Part shown: positions 34,212-46,114 of the stretch, one piece after another | Numbering within the stretch: position 1 is the first letter of the stretch | How the letters are laid out: every line of letters starts with the position of its first letter | Assembly (NCBI GenBank): GCA_036245805.1 | Contig: BTRK01000006.1 | Coordinates: 44,944,020-45,008,019 of the forward strand | DNA length: 64,000 nucleotides | Origin: Pristionchus mayeri | Lineage: Eukaryota; Nematoda; Chromadorea; Rhabditida; Neodiplogasteridae | Direction of reading: 5' to 3' | Notes under the pieces: generated by a model | The model's database searches: none | What the model was told of the DNA's origin: nothing | Seen by the model: only the letters and a program-made list of their open reading frames with translations | Translations under genes and position numbers: made by a program

Positions 34212-35009
34212 TTAAGCATCATATTCGTCATCCAAGGCTGTATTGAAGAAGTGAATTTGATGGTTTTCAATTTTCGAAAACAGCTTTGTCATTGACGTCA
34301 TGAATGAGTCGTCGATCAATATCTGAAAAGAATAAATGTTGCAATTTCGAAATTTGATGCGGCCGACATTATCAAAGCTGATTAGTGCGAAATCAAATCG
34401 AATGAACAAACAGTTGACACTGTCGAAGATTTGCTTCGGAATGGAAGATTTCTCGCAACGAGCACAATAGTCCTGAGTAGATTTGCGAATTGATGTGGCT
34501 TATCCATCGATTACTCCTTAGTTCTCATTAATTGCGCACTACTACACTACATTTGCACTTGTTGAAAAACTAAGATAATTACGATAAGCACAGTGATATA
34601 CAATAATGCACACATGCTGATTCACCATTACCAAGTCTCTGTGATCAGTCATTAAGGCTCTCCATTTGCGGTCATCGCCATTCCTTTTTACAATCATGAA
34701 GAAATCAGGGTTGCTGCAGGTGATTTCACGATGAGCTTCCAGCAAAATGTCGCCATTATGGCACTAAAGATGGCAAAATATATAAAAATAATCTTATTTT
34801 AAACTCATTTGTCTTAGTAGGAGATTACACGTGTCTTCTTTCGGAAGATTTTGCTTTGCAAAAGTTGCGAAACTAAGCATCTTTTTGCTCACCGACGAAA
34901 AATCATCGCTGCAACAATACATATTTTCATAATTAACCACATATAAGCACAAGTCAAATTTCTTGAAGATCAGGCGTATGAAGTCATCGGGGAGGTTCGA
35001 AATTCGATC
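34212..35009 (-). CDS. F-box-like protein, 3' part (three exons)
   Basis: Minus-strand exons 34893-35009, 34632-34763 and 34212-34322 (stop TAA) join in phase 0, 119 residues. The first opens DRISNLPDDFIRLIFKKF, which fits the start of an F-box motif (LPxxxxxxIFxxL type) found in large nematode F-box families, where it links SKP1/cullin ligase to a substrate domain. The remainder (NPDFFMIVKRNGDDRKWRAL; DDSFMTSMTKLFSKIENHQI) is unassigned. The start codon exon was not found. F-box assignment rests on a short motif. Confidence 0.5.
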
Positions 35010-35540
35010 CTGTAGGAAAAATAGTTTATTTAAGAATCGGTTAGTTTCTATACCTCATGACCCAACTCGAAATGCTTGTTTCTGTCGGAGAACCCATGAG
35101 GTTGGGTGGAAAGTCTATGTGCACTTTTCATTACTTGAAATAGGAAAGTATCTGAAATTGATAGTGAATTCAAAATGCTTCAAAGAACGGCAACGCGACA
35201 ATGTGATATTAATGGGAAAAAAACGAAAATTAACACACATTTTTCAATTGAAAATTAACCATGAGTCTGAATTAGCTTCAAGAGATATATTCACTCATAA
35301 TTAGCCAAAGTGACAGGGCTGAGTCTCTTACCTCGCCTCTTTGTTGCCTTTGTTTCCCTTTCTCCTGATCTACTATTCGCTTATTTCTTTACCCTGCAAG
35401 TCAAACACCACATGAGTAGTCAGGAAAAGCAGCAAAAGAAACAGTTAACTGGCTGCTCAATGAGCACAAGGAATGACCATTCAATACCCGATATTCCATC
35501 TCACTTCTCATCATTTTCCAAAATATATCAGCGTATATTT
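35010..35540. other. Intergenic or undetected 5' exons of the F-box-like gene
   Basis: Nothing with both a start codon and a matching donor was recognised. ORFs at 34963-35304 and 35310-35546 on plus lack coding character. Confidence 0.35.
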
Positions 35541-35543
35541 CAT

Positions 35544-35905
35544 TAAAGGAGGGCTCTCGGCAAAGTAGCCACATCGATAGAAGGGAGGTTCCACCCTCCA
35601 AAGATCATAGCGCGAGCTAGGAAGCGTACATACATCGGTGGGATAGCTCAGTGGTAGAACAGCCGTCACGTAATCGAAAAGTTGCGGGTTCGATCCCCAC
35701 CAGTTTTTGACAAAACTTCAAGATATTTGAATTCGCGCACTTCCCTGTCCCACAAGCGTCCATGACACTCAGCCAACTAATCATAACTTTGATGAGAGTA
35801 GAGATATTAATGCAATTTTTTTGGAGCCTTTAGTCGTTAAGGGGAGCTAGGTCATCGCAATGACAGGGTCCAAAGTTGAACTTTGCCTTCAGTCCTCCTT
35901 TAATT
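35544..35905 (+). mobile_element. SINE/MITE-like repeat with tRNA-type Pol III promoter, copy 1
   Basis: Contains a perfect A-box (TAGCTCAGTGGT at 35644) and B-box (GGTTCGATCC at 35688) as in tRNA genes. The tRNA acceptor and T stems would need the same CCCACC, so it is not a working tRNA gene. Ends ATTAAAGGAGG and CCTCCTTTAAT form a short terminal inverted repeat. The block with CTCCAAAGATCATAGCGCG recurs at 54340-54657 in the opposite orientation. Confidence 0.65.
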
Positions 35906-36194
35906 GGTAATCTATCCTGTACTGAATTGCGCTCAAATACGTGTCAAGGAGCGAAGCTCCGTTATTGTATTATGTTCGCGCCTATGATAATCAATTGTTC
36001 CTGCATCTAGCGTATTGTATACCGCATTTCATTGGGACTATGGGATCTCTGAGTTACGTAATGACGGGTAAGAATATCATCCAGCTGCAATTGGATGTGT
36101 TGAAAAGAGCGCTCCTTTCCGTTCATTATTTCCCGAAGATTTGTGTATGGAGTCGTCATATTTTGAAATATTTGTTATGAATCTTTTCTAATCG

Positions 36195-36545
36195 TTACAT
36201 TTGCTCATATTGACTCGAATTTTTAGATGATTCGAAAACTTTTTGGAAATCGAGGGCATTTCCGGATCTCTTTAGATTGTAGATGCATCCTTGGTTGCAA
36301 TGTACCCATGCTCTCGTTACTAAGTGATGACGAGGAAGCATAGCGAGGAATATATCCAGGTACACGTAAAAGGCTGAACAATAATCGCTTGTCCCCTCTT
36401 TCAGGTCTCGTGAATCCCGAATAAGACGGAACTCCTGTAAACCTGCAGCAAAATGAGACCCATTTGAGGCATAACACAATTTTGAGTCACGGATTTCGAT
36501 GAAACACGAAATACTGACCAAAGTGATAACCAGTAACCCTACCAA
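36195..36545 (-). other. Possible exon with hydrophobic N-terminal stretch
   Basis: Frame reading LVGLLVITLVSISCFIEIRD followed by a Cys-containing soluble stretch, ending in a stop. There is no ATG; an upstream in-frame stop means it would need a splice acceptor (weak AACGAAG). No family recognised. Confidence 0.25.
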
Positions 36546-39040
36546 CTTCGTTTTTCAAAATTTTGCTTGTTTTGACCTACCACTTTGGAAAGCTGCACCT
36601 CGGTCAATTTTCGACCTACAGGGCCTGCCTTTTTTCCATTCGATGCGTATCAGGTAATCTACAAGTAAGTTATGTTACTCTAAGTGCGCAAATTACGTCT
36701 TCATTTACTTCTGCTCAGTACTTTTTGTTAAAACTACCCTTTAATATCAAAAGATAACAAATTTCCTGTTTGATATGGATCCCCCGCCCCCAGAATTGGG
36801 GTACGTACATAGTTCATTAGTCATAACTCGAGGAGTATCATATCGCCACTCATTAGGGGCGGGGAGTCAGAACTGCAATTTTTTGAATGAATAACGTTGA
36901 CCTTTTTCTAGATACTCTGTAAAACGTTTTTAGTAGAACTCTGTGGAGATTCCTGGACTCATTCAACTGTAAATCTGTGAAAGAAAATTTCACACCATAT
37001 CGATTAATGAAATATCACAGGAGATCCGTGATAAAGTTATGTATACATGCTTTCTTGTTATAGATATCTTATATCTATAGAAACAGTATGGGCTTTTTTC
37101 CGAACGTCAGTTCGGGCTGAAATTTTACTTAGGAAATCGTCATAGAGATGTGCGTACAGTATTCACAGATTTTGAAATATATTTATCGGCTGTTACTACA
37201 CTCTCTGGAGCTAGAAGCGCTTCTATCCGAAAGGTGGCGCTTTTCGAGCCATGCTAGCTGAGAATCCCATCTGAAAAATGAAAGGATTGGCATTTGATAT
37301 AATTATCACGTTTCTTCTGAGAGCTGGCATGAATGCCAGAACAAAGTTTGACAAACTGTTCAAATTTTTCCGATATCCAATTACGTTGTTGATGTAACCC
37401 AAGATCCAGACACATTCACTTCACTTTGTGAGGCCGGGAATATGTCTCAAATCCGACTCTGGGAAAAAAATAAAATTCAAAAATTCATATCTTCCTTCAA
37501 CTTTGAGCTAATGAGTCTATCAAAAAACAGAAATGACCTTCGTGACGAGATGAACAGCTTTAATGATGTTTTTTTAGGATGAAATATACCTATGATACTT
37601 GTGAATTTTCATTTCTTGGTGTTGGAGTTTGCATGAAATTTGCTGGCAATGAAGAAATCGTACCGCATAACACCGAGATATCTTCTGATTCGAAATCTAC
37701 AGACTTTTTAACATTTGGTTACGTCAACCCCCGCAAGTGTGATCAATAAGTCACCTGTGATCTCTCTGATTCGAGTTGTGATCTTTTGGAAACCGTGTGG
37801 GTGACAATGTTCGCGAGAGCGACGAAAAGATCCGTGCAGCGAGGTAGATATGCGGGGAAGAGCATCGTGGAAGCGAAGAGTGAAATTCCAACACTGTTTT
37901 CTGACGATAAGTGGTCTTTTAAACAACACTTCTGTGCACGAGAATAGCCCGATAAGAGAGCGGAGATCGTTTTGCAGGAGGTATGGAACTCAAAACAAAT
38001 TGCAAGGAAGCAACCGGATGTTTTCAGCTACTGTTCGCCCGATACCAAGGATTAGTAATCGGTCCCGTCCGTGTGCCACGCTCTCGTAAATTCACCCTCG
38101 CTCGATTCACTGGATGCTTGCGAATAAAGACTCTTCTCCTCACCTTTTCTCGTTCTCAAATTACATATACTGTTAACTGACAGATCACCAATAAAGTTGC
38201 TACTCGAATGCAAACAATCACTTTCTCTTCACTTTGGTCTGCATATGCTTATATCGCACAAATTTATCCAAAACGAAAGAAAGATGTGAAAGATCTATTG
38301 TTATATTAAGGTGAGGGTGGTCGAGAGCAGTCGATCCACTCTGATGACAATTCTGCACCGCCCAGATTATCGCGAACTGGCTTTTTCAAAAATCTCTCAA
38401 TTGAGATATTCTTGGTTTATGTTGTACCCAATGTATAGTATACCTTGCTACCGTAATCCACAACACGGTAGTTAATTGCAAAATGATTTTTTTTGTGGAA
38501 TGCATTATAAAAATGGGTTCTTTTTTCGATCATGAGCAACTATAGATGCAAGAACCTAATCTTAAACAGCAACGGGAAGATCATCTGCTCCTGCTCATGT
38601 CCATTCGCTGGTTGTAGTGGACCCGTTGCACATGGATGGGTGGAACTAGACGATCGATCCCCTTCGATAACGAGAGCAATCAACATGATGCTGAAATCAT
38701 GAAAGGGCCGTGCAAGACTTACATTTTAGGCTAACATTGACTAATATTTTAGACTAGCAAGACTAACGTCTTGGAAGTCCTTGTGGACCATAAAACCGCG
38801 ACGTGTGATATCAGTGGAAGTGGAGCCGCTTTTTATTGTCTGTGTGCCCTGGCAATCCGCATTTTCATCTGATCGAGTACCTGGTGCATATCATTCTCCC
38901 TCATGCTCATCCCACCGATTCTGTATTTGATTGCATTAGTTTCCATCCGAATCAAGATGTTCGTAGTATATCGTATTTCCATGCAATTTCTGTTTTTCGT
39001 TTTTCCTACACAATTGATTGCAATACTTATCAGATACTCG
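36546..39040. other. Intergenic stretch upstream of secreted-protein gene
   Basis: No supported exon. AT-rich, with weak ORFs only (37850-38180 plus, 37708-37929 minus). The part near 38830-39040 is open in three frames but only the frame with the signal peptide at 39041 connects to later exons. Confidence 0.4.
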
Positions 39041-42000
39041 ATGCGCCTCTTCACGCTGCTACTGCTTGCACCACTTGCTGGTTAGTATTCCATGCAATAG
39101 CATCAGGAGATCAACAGTAACTGTAATTTAATAATTGTAATGATAGTAACAATAAATAATAATTATTGTAATTGACGGTCATTTATCTCAAGCAGTCCTT
39201 TAAATTTCAAGGTATGATTAGTTTTACGTTGATGGCTTTTATCGATTGATCTAGGCGAAAGAACTTTTTTTAATCACAAGGCTCACTCAGCTTTGCCAGC
39301 TCGTTGCCAAAAAATGGTTTTTCAGATACCTACGTTCGACTTCAGAATTCAATTCTTTACGACGAACAAGATTTCCGTGGCGTCAATGAGGTGTCCGTTG
39401 AACAAACCCGGATTTTCAAAATGTTAAAGAATTTTGCAAAATTATAGATTTCGACGAACATTTGCGCCAAAGGCTGCAAAGCGTACGCTACAATTGTGAG
39501 CAATGCGGATAACTTACGAATAACGCAGAATATCCACGTGTTTGACCCGAACACGAGGGAGGACTTCAGGTATGCAAGATCTACTGATTTATCTTAATGA
39601 AGAAATCCCCGCCCGGGAAGCAAAATACGTGGATTCGCTTCCCGTTTCAGCCTGATGGCACAATAATGTCATCAGATTGAAAAGGTTGAAATGTAAAGTT
39701 CATTTCAATGCAATGTGTTCGTTACAATTTTCAGGCTAAATTGTTAGTCAACTTTTCACTTTTCTTTTTTTCTACCACTTTTTACCACTGCCCGTCACTT
39801 TTCTATCTCGTTATCTATTCTACTGGGCGGTATTAAAATACTTCTTACTCAAATAATGTTTCTTTCAGTGTTGCCTATCTCAGCACGCTTCATCTGCAGG
39901 ACACGGACAACGAGAAGGCCTATCTAGAGATGGGGGTACGATTGCGGTCTATTTTTATTATCGGTCTTGTTTTTTACGCCTCAAGATCTTTACAATTGAT
40001 TATGAGGGATCCTTAGGGGGAAAGAGTACGGTATCGGGGGTATACGGTAGGGATAGCACGAGGTGGCGGGGACTCGATAGAGCATACACAATCTTATCAC
40101 TGCTATAGATAATGCTATTCCACTCGTACCAGTAGTTTCATGGATCAGTATTGACATGATTGTGCAGTGACTGATTGAAATGCGATATTTTCAGAATGCT
40201 CCACTGATCACAATTTCCAACAAAAATCTCGATCTGGAGAGCGCTCCTCTCGCACTGTGGATAGTGTCTACTGAATCCCGTGAGTGAACACTTTGTAGTG
40301 GGTCAGAACTCGTAGGTGCAAAGCTTAAGATTTCTGACCCATTACAAAGTGATTACCTCCCTACCAATCTCTTCATGCTGTCTTCATTATGTGTGTGCAT
40401 TTGCTGGTTGGTTAGAACACGCAGAACGAAAAGCGCATGCATAATTTTCGTACTTAACTGTCTTACTTAACTTTCGTACTTAACTGTACGAGTTCTATTT
40501 CCAGCCTATTTCCGCGGCGCTGAGGTGTACGAACCACTACAGTTCAGGAGAAGGAAAGGTATGCCGCAGAATGGAATGATTGCACCCAAACGTGTATTCG
40601 GCTCATTTCTGGAAAATATGTCGAGTCCTGCACGAGACGACGTTGCGCGAACTCTAGTTTCTACCGTGTACTTCATCCTATTCCAGCCCCTGCTCCTGAC
40701 CCCATCATGATTCTCTCTGCCTCTCCATTCACACTCACCATGCAACCGGGAGATGTGAGTTCGAATTAGTAATAAGTTTTCAAAAAATATATTTATATTT
40801 TTTGAATATATTTTTTGAAATATATACACGGCCTTTTCAAGCAATTAGGCTGCTCAAGCGGTGCACATATCTCGCGAAAATGAGAAACGGAACCGTAATT
40901 AAACATTTAATTTTCAGGAGAATGCTATTCTTGCTCGAACCACGGGATTCGATGCAATCGAGAGGAACAACGTCGATGGTTGCTATACGGCGATAGACAT
41001 GGAGTAAGTTCAAGAGCTACGTCCTTTGAGATATAATTCGAATATAATTCTGATGATCGAGTCGTATTGGAAATTCGTAATTAGTCTAGACGTGTCGCCG
41101 CAAAAAATATACAATGCTTGATCCCACTTCGTTCTGCACACTCTACCAGCCCGTAGGGTATACATATGCAGGTGTAAAAATTGCCCGAATTTTATTTATT
41201 TTTTTATTAAAAAAATAAATTAAATAACCAATTGCCCGCATTTATGCGCTGACTACAGAGCGACGAAGAATGACTAGAATATGGCGCCAGCGTTTTATCT
41301 AAAATAAATAAGTAATTGCAATTCAGTTTCTCCGATGGCTTCGACGGCTTGACACTCGCGATTAATGGCCCCCTCCTCACTCTCCTCTTCGACACCGCAA
41401 AATACCCAAATGCGAACGTGGTAATCAGTGGAAACTCCGAATTCGGTTAGTTTTTGTGCAATTGCTTGATCCACAATTGGCATTTGTACAATGTTGCCGA
41501 GATCAGAGAATACTTGTCGTTGTTGTTTCTCCCTGATTTGACCGGCGATATGAGCGATGCGTTTCATTCCATGCCTTCCCAAATATTTCGAATCATTGCT
41601 TTCAGATTTCGACCGGTATCCGACTCCCAACAAGCCAGTCTTCATTTCTTCAGCAGGATTCGTCTGCGGCAGTTTCAGCTCTTCCCAAGTATACCTTAAG
41701 GATCAACTTATCAAACACTCTCGCATTCCACCTATATAAGCACATTATTTGAAAACCACAATTGCCCTTGATTGTTGGATATTGATTGAAAACTAGGGCG
41801 GTGGTAGTGTGCGAGGAGCTGAAGGATGTTGAACCGGCAGGACAGCGAGAACCTACCATTTCAGGTGTATCGATCAAGTGAATTGGAGAAGAGCCCAGAT
41901 TACACGCTGAAGACTCCGAATAACAAGTTTGTGCATATTGTTCGATAATGATACAATGATTATTTTTAACATTGCAACTACTTAGAAAAAATTACAATGA

Positions 42001-44015
42001 TGATTGCTGATAATGATTGATGACGAGAATTGGAATGATGGGCTAGAAGAATTGCTAATGATTGCGTAATTCAGAGAAATGCTCATTTCATTCGACATCG
42101 ACGTGGTGTCGGATTTGCAGCATCCCGTTACAATATTTGACCTCGTGAGCCAGACAGATCTGGGGTAAGGGTTGGACATTCCAGGAAGAAAGTACACGTT
42201 ATTTCGCGTTTTTCGCCGATGGTTGAGAAAGAGCTCAGAATGAAGCGAGTATTGTCATGACTTCCACAACCCCACGAAAATTCTCAACATTCTTTCAACA
42301 TTTTATCAGCTTCTATGGCAACTTCAAGGACAAGACAAATAGCGTCCAGCTTTCGATGGCGACTAATGTAAATTATTATAACATAACACGTGTATCACGA
42401 GTCAGTGGTTGAAAAACGGGGACCTCGGAAACATTTTCAAAAAATTTTTTCCCAATTTGATTCGTATAATGATAAAATTATGTCCCATATACAACATTTC
42501 GAAAAATATAGGTCATTGGTCCCAGAGCCGGCTTTTAGGAAATTTCCGGTTTTGCTCCTGGCTATACTGTATTTCAGGTCCCTGATAAGCTACAGGGGTG
42601 GCATTGGGCTCAAAATTTGTGGAAAAAATATTTCCAGAAACTTTTCTTTTCAGGTCAAGTCGATTGGACAAAGTTTGAAAAATTATTCGATTAAAAAACC
42701 ATTTTTCGGCTCAAATTAAAAATATTTTCTTTATCAAGCGGTAGAGCGATACAGATTTTTACTGCAGAATATGAAAGAAAGAGTCGATGTACATCAAATA
42801 AAAATATAAACAGCAAAATTTAAGATAAGTGAAATTGGCATTTTTCACTCAAACATAGAATACTGAAGAAAAAGTCAAAAAATTGAGATTTTTTATTTTT
42901 GTTCTTTCTTCATCAAATTTTTCCAAAATGTTGTTGGGACAGGGCACAGGTGGAAAATACTCTTTTGGAAAATTATTTTGTTTTAAGTTTGTGCTCAAAA
43001 TGACAATGTGCCGAAAAAAGTGTTGTTTTTATCATTTCATTTCATTTTGTGCAGAAACTTGTAAAATAATTTTCCAAAGGAGTATTTTCCACCTGTGCAT
43101 TATCCCTACAACACTTTGGAAAAATTTGATGACGAAGGAACAAAAATAAGAAATATAAATTTCTTGACTTTTTCTTCAGTATGCCATGTTTGAGAGAAAA
43201 ATGCCAATTTCACGTATCTCCAATTTTGCTTTTTATATTTTTATTTAATGTAGATCGACTCTTTCTTTCATATTCTGCAGTAAAAATCTGTATCGCTCTA
43301 CCGCTTGATAGAGAAAATATTTTTAATTTGAGCCGAAAATTGGTTTTTTAATCGAATAATTTTTCAACGTTGTCCAATCGACTTGACCTGAACAGAATAG
43401 TTTCTGGAAATAGTTTAAATTTTGAGTGTTTTTTTAAAATTTTGAGCCCAATTCCACCTCTGTAGCTTATCAGGGAGCTGATATACAGTATAGCCATGTG
43501 GAAAACCGGGAATTTCCTAAAAGCCGGCTCTGGGACCAATGACCTATATTTTTCGAAATGTTGTACATATACAAAAATGTTGTATATATATTGTATATAT
43601 CCATATATGGGACATTATTTTACCGTTATACGAAACAAATTGGGAAAAACTTTTTTGAAAATGTTCCCGGCCACCTCCACTGAATCATGATACGCGTGAT
43701 AAACATAAATGTGTTGCATTATCAACGATATGGATGCATTTATTATGGAAATTCTTTAATACAAGAGAAAAACTCATAATATTTCAAATATAGCGTGCGT
43801 CGGTCAGCTTCACGCCCGGGCCGGGCGATTCCTTCTTCGGTATGCGAGTGTGGGCGGATGAAATAGGCAAGGGCACCACGAAGACAACGGCGGCTGTGGA
43901 AAACGATAAGAGCTCGACGATGACGACATACACCATCGTTGTAACCACCTCATCAACAGAATTTCGTCGATTCATGGTATCTACGCTGATCGTTATTGCG
44001 CTGAGAAATATATAA
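39041..44015 (+). CDS. Secreted protein, 406 residues, nematode-type extracellular, family unassigned
   Basis: Fourteen exons, all phases matching: 39041-39080, 39326-39390, 39448-39569, 39869-39935, 40195-40279, 40505-40558, 40687-40754, 40918-41003, 41337-41455, 41606-41688, 41865-41926, 42075-42164, 42310-42367, 43794-44015 (stop TAA). It opens with a signal peptide (MRLFTLLLLAPLA) and contains few cysteines (ICAKGCKAY; NVDGCYTAIDM; FVCGSFSSS). The body has alternating beta-type hydrophobic stretches (LRITQNIHVFDPNTREDF; LTLAINGPLLTLLF; LISFDIDVVSDLQHP), suggesting a beta-sandwich domain such as CUB-like, but this is not proven. The C-terminus ends in a short hydrophobic tail (FMVSTLIVIALRNI), which could be a weak anchor signal. 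Intron 13 is filled by a family B foldback. Confidence 0.75.
42384..43703. mobile_element. Family B foldback, copy B1
   Basis: A 1.32 kb palindrome centred near 43040, ends TAACACGTGTATCACGA with GTCAGTGG and the inverse. It begins 16 bases after the donor of exon 13 of the secreted-protein gene and ends 90 bases before exon 14. No unique ORF. Confidence 0.9.
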
Positions 44016-44169
44016 ATTAGTCAACTATAGCCTAAATCTAGGCGTGCACAAATCTCGATAAATATTTCATCGGAAACGATGTCATTTTGCAAGTTATTAG
44101 CCCCCGAAGTTTAGAATTGATACATGACATCATCAGCTATTCACATGTGCGATTGACATCCCAGTTTTA

Positions 44170-44470
44170 TTAGGCGGGCAGGAAAGTCTTTGTAGCTTTT
44201 TGGTCAAAACTTTATTTATTTGAGGAAGCAATATCGCGAGTTCATGTATACTTGACATAATAATGGACAACCTATGCCCAACGTTCCTTGAAGTTATGGA
44301 TCCCCTTCCTGTAGAACCCATCTGAGTTGTTTTCATCCGCCCACACTCGCATACCGACTTTAAAGGTCTTTCCATGTTTGTTATTCACTAGGAACGATGA
44401 AGCAGTGCAAATGCAGTGTAAGCAGTGTAAATACAAAACCAGTGACGAAGACTTTCCTGCCAACCTGATA
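44170..44470 (-). mobile_element. Mariner-derived remnant 1
   Basis: Terminal repeats TTAGGCGGGCAGGAAAGTCTT and inverse (AAGACTTTCCTGCCAACCTG). The minus strand encodes a degenerate mariner transposase C-terminus (DGFYRKGIHNFKERWA). It also holds a 26-base inverted copy of part of exon 14 of the neighbouring gene (44331-44356 versus 43838-43863). Confidence 0.75.
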
Positions 44471-44990
44471 CAAACACATCAGTTACATTGCGCCTTTGTT
44501 GTCCACCTTTGTTGTTGTTTTGCCTACCCTGAGGCATGTCTGAGTGTATGAGTGATGAGTGAGTAAAATATTGTTGTGCATACTTCATTGAGCTTCTTAT
44601 GTAGTGTCGGATATCGGGATCACTCATACGATGAAAGAGTAAAATTGACCTCTCAGTGACCACAACTCATTTTTTTGATCTCTATAGATCAATTTAAACC
44701 AATTTTTCTAAAACCATTTTTAAGAGTAGGTAAATTTTCTTTAAAAATGTAGGTAAAGCAGCAGCTCAATTTTTCAGTTGATGCAGCTTCCCAATAAGTG
44801 GTTTGCGAAAAAAAAGATTCGGCTGTTAAGAGTTTCGCCCTTTTTACTTCGTCTGGATCATTTTAACTTTATTTTCAACATGCGAAATAATTTTACACCG
44901 CTAATGTCGGAGCGCTCGGCCGAAAATGATCAATTTTCTATCGCGATCTCTGTTGAACATAAAGTTCAAACGAGAGGTATTCCATGAAAC
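44470..44990. mobile_element. Half copy of family C foldback
   Basis: Left-arm sequence only, matching about 51290-51690 (CTGAGGCATGTCTGAGTG; GTAGGTAAAGCAGCAG; GTGGTTTGCGAAAAAA) with many changes. It directly abuts the mariner remnant on its left, as at 57650. Confidence 0.65.
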
Positions 44991-45361
44991 ACGTCGATGA
45001 TATTAGTGTAAAATCGATCACACTTACTGTTTCAAGATCAGTGACGAAAATGGGTTAAACATCACCTCATCAAGATGTGTTGTCTGCCCATTAACCTCGC
45101 GATCGGCACCGCAATGCGATCTACACTCACGCTCAATCGTCTCTTTCATTGCGTCCCCTGCAAGATTTTGACCGTTCTCCCTGTTTCGTCGCTCCCAATC
45201 GAGCGAGTGAGAGAAACAAGACATGCGGTCACTTCGAGTGCTTCCTACGTAAATGATCTCGCAATTTGCGTAATCTTCTCTGCATTTTAGGAACTTGTGG
45301 TGAGAAAGTTCTCGGAATGCAGAGACCGTGCTTCGTTTCTCTAATCGATGTGCGACTTGCA

Positions 45362-45367
45362 TATAAG
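45362..45367 (+). promoter_or_regulatory. Candidate TATA box of small secreted-protein gene
   Basis: TATAAG (within GCATATAAGGTAGC) 26 bases upstream of the ATG at 45393, which would imply a very short leader. Confidence 0.35.
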
Positions 45368-45392
45368 GTAGCGCTGAGCCGTAGATGGCTGC

Positions 45393-45796
45393 ATGTTCAT
45401 GCTGTTTTTCGTTGTCTTCGCAATCTTCTCCGTTGTTTGCTCCCAGCACCATCTCTTGCCCGGAAGCATCAGTGGTGAGACAATCATCTGCAATAACTTT
45501 TTAATGAGCATTTAGCAGCGCTATGTGCAACAAGCTATAATATTTTCGCCTGCTCCCGACATCGCTTGACGTGGCTGCACCTTTACCTTTTTACATTTTC
45601 ACACTTTTCTTTAGCCTTTTACCGCGACAAGTTTCTTCGTTCAGGTGGCCTTGCCAATGTACGAGGCGGACTCGGCAGATTCTTACGGCATCATGAGCAT
45701 CACGACGATTATTCCTACTATGTCAATGGCAACGGGTTCGGGCCGTTCGCCAGCCGGCCTGTCATCTACGACCCAGTGCCGATTTTCATCGGATGA
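45393..45796 (+). CDS. Small secreted Gly/His/Tyr-rich protein (87 residues)
   Basis: Two exons, 45393-45474 and 45615-45796 (stop TGA), join in phase 1. The N-terminus is a clear signal peptide (MFMLFFVVFAIFSVVCS, cleavage likely before QHHLL). The mature part has FYRDKFLRSGGLANVRGGLG, an HHEHHDDYSYY stretch, and a Pro-rich hydrophobic end (VIYDPVPIFIG). It contains one Cys, in the signal peptide. Composition resembles small nematode secreted peptides (FIP/antimicrobial-like or cuticle-associated), but no family is assigned. Confidence 0.7.
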
Positions 45797-46114
45797 CTAG
45801 AAACTACTATCCTCAAAACCTAAGAGAGCGTTCACTTCCATTTGTCCATTGATCATTTCGATATATGTGTAATTGATTGCCAGAATAAGACTTTCCTTAC
45901 TCCAATGCATCTGATAGAATCGTCTCGGGAGTGGTGCTTATGATGGCAGGCATCTTGATGAGTGGGTCGCTGATATCTGAGATACAATAGTCTTATATTC
46001 GGGGTAGGGTGGTGGTATAATCTCCAACATTTCTACATTTCTACATTATTTGTGGTACCGTTGCTATGGGAACCTTTGGATACTTTTGAACGAGGAAAAT
46101 GATAAAGTTTATAT

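Noticed and set aside
35637..35702. A tRNA gene.
   Set aside because: A and B boxes are present but the acceptor and T stems compete for the same bases, the anticodon stem does not pair, and length is too short; the repeat recurs elsewhere.
39326..39420. Alternative frame of exon 2 of the secreted protein (reading IPTFDFRIQFF).
   Set aside because: It runs into a stop and does not match the phase of exon 1 or exon 3.
41790..41864. Extra coding stretch before exon 11 of the secreted-protein gene (VVVCEELKDVEPAG).
   Set aside because: Its frame meets a stop within the exon; the acceptor at 41864 with phase 0 gives a clean join to exon 10.
45024..45452. Minus-strand ORF of 142 codons overlapping the small secreted-protein gene.
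   Set aside because: Plus strand has signal peptide, splice sites and TATA; the minus frame has a possible donor but no partner exon.
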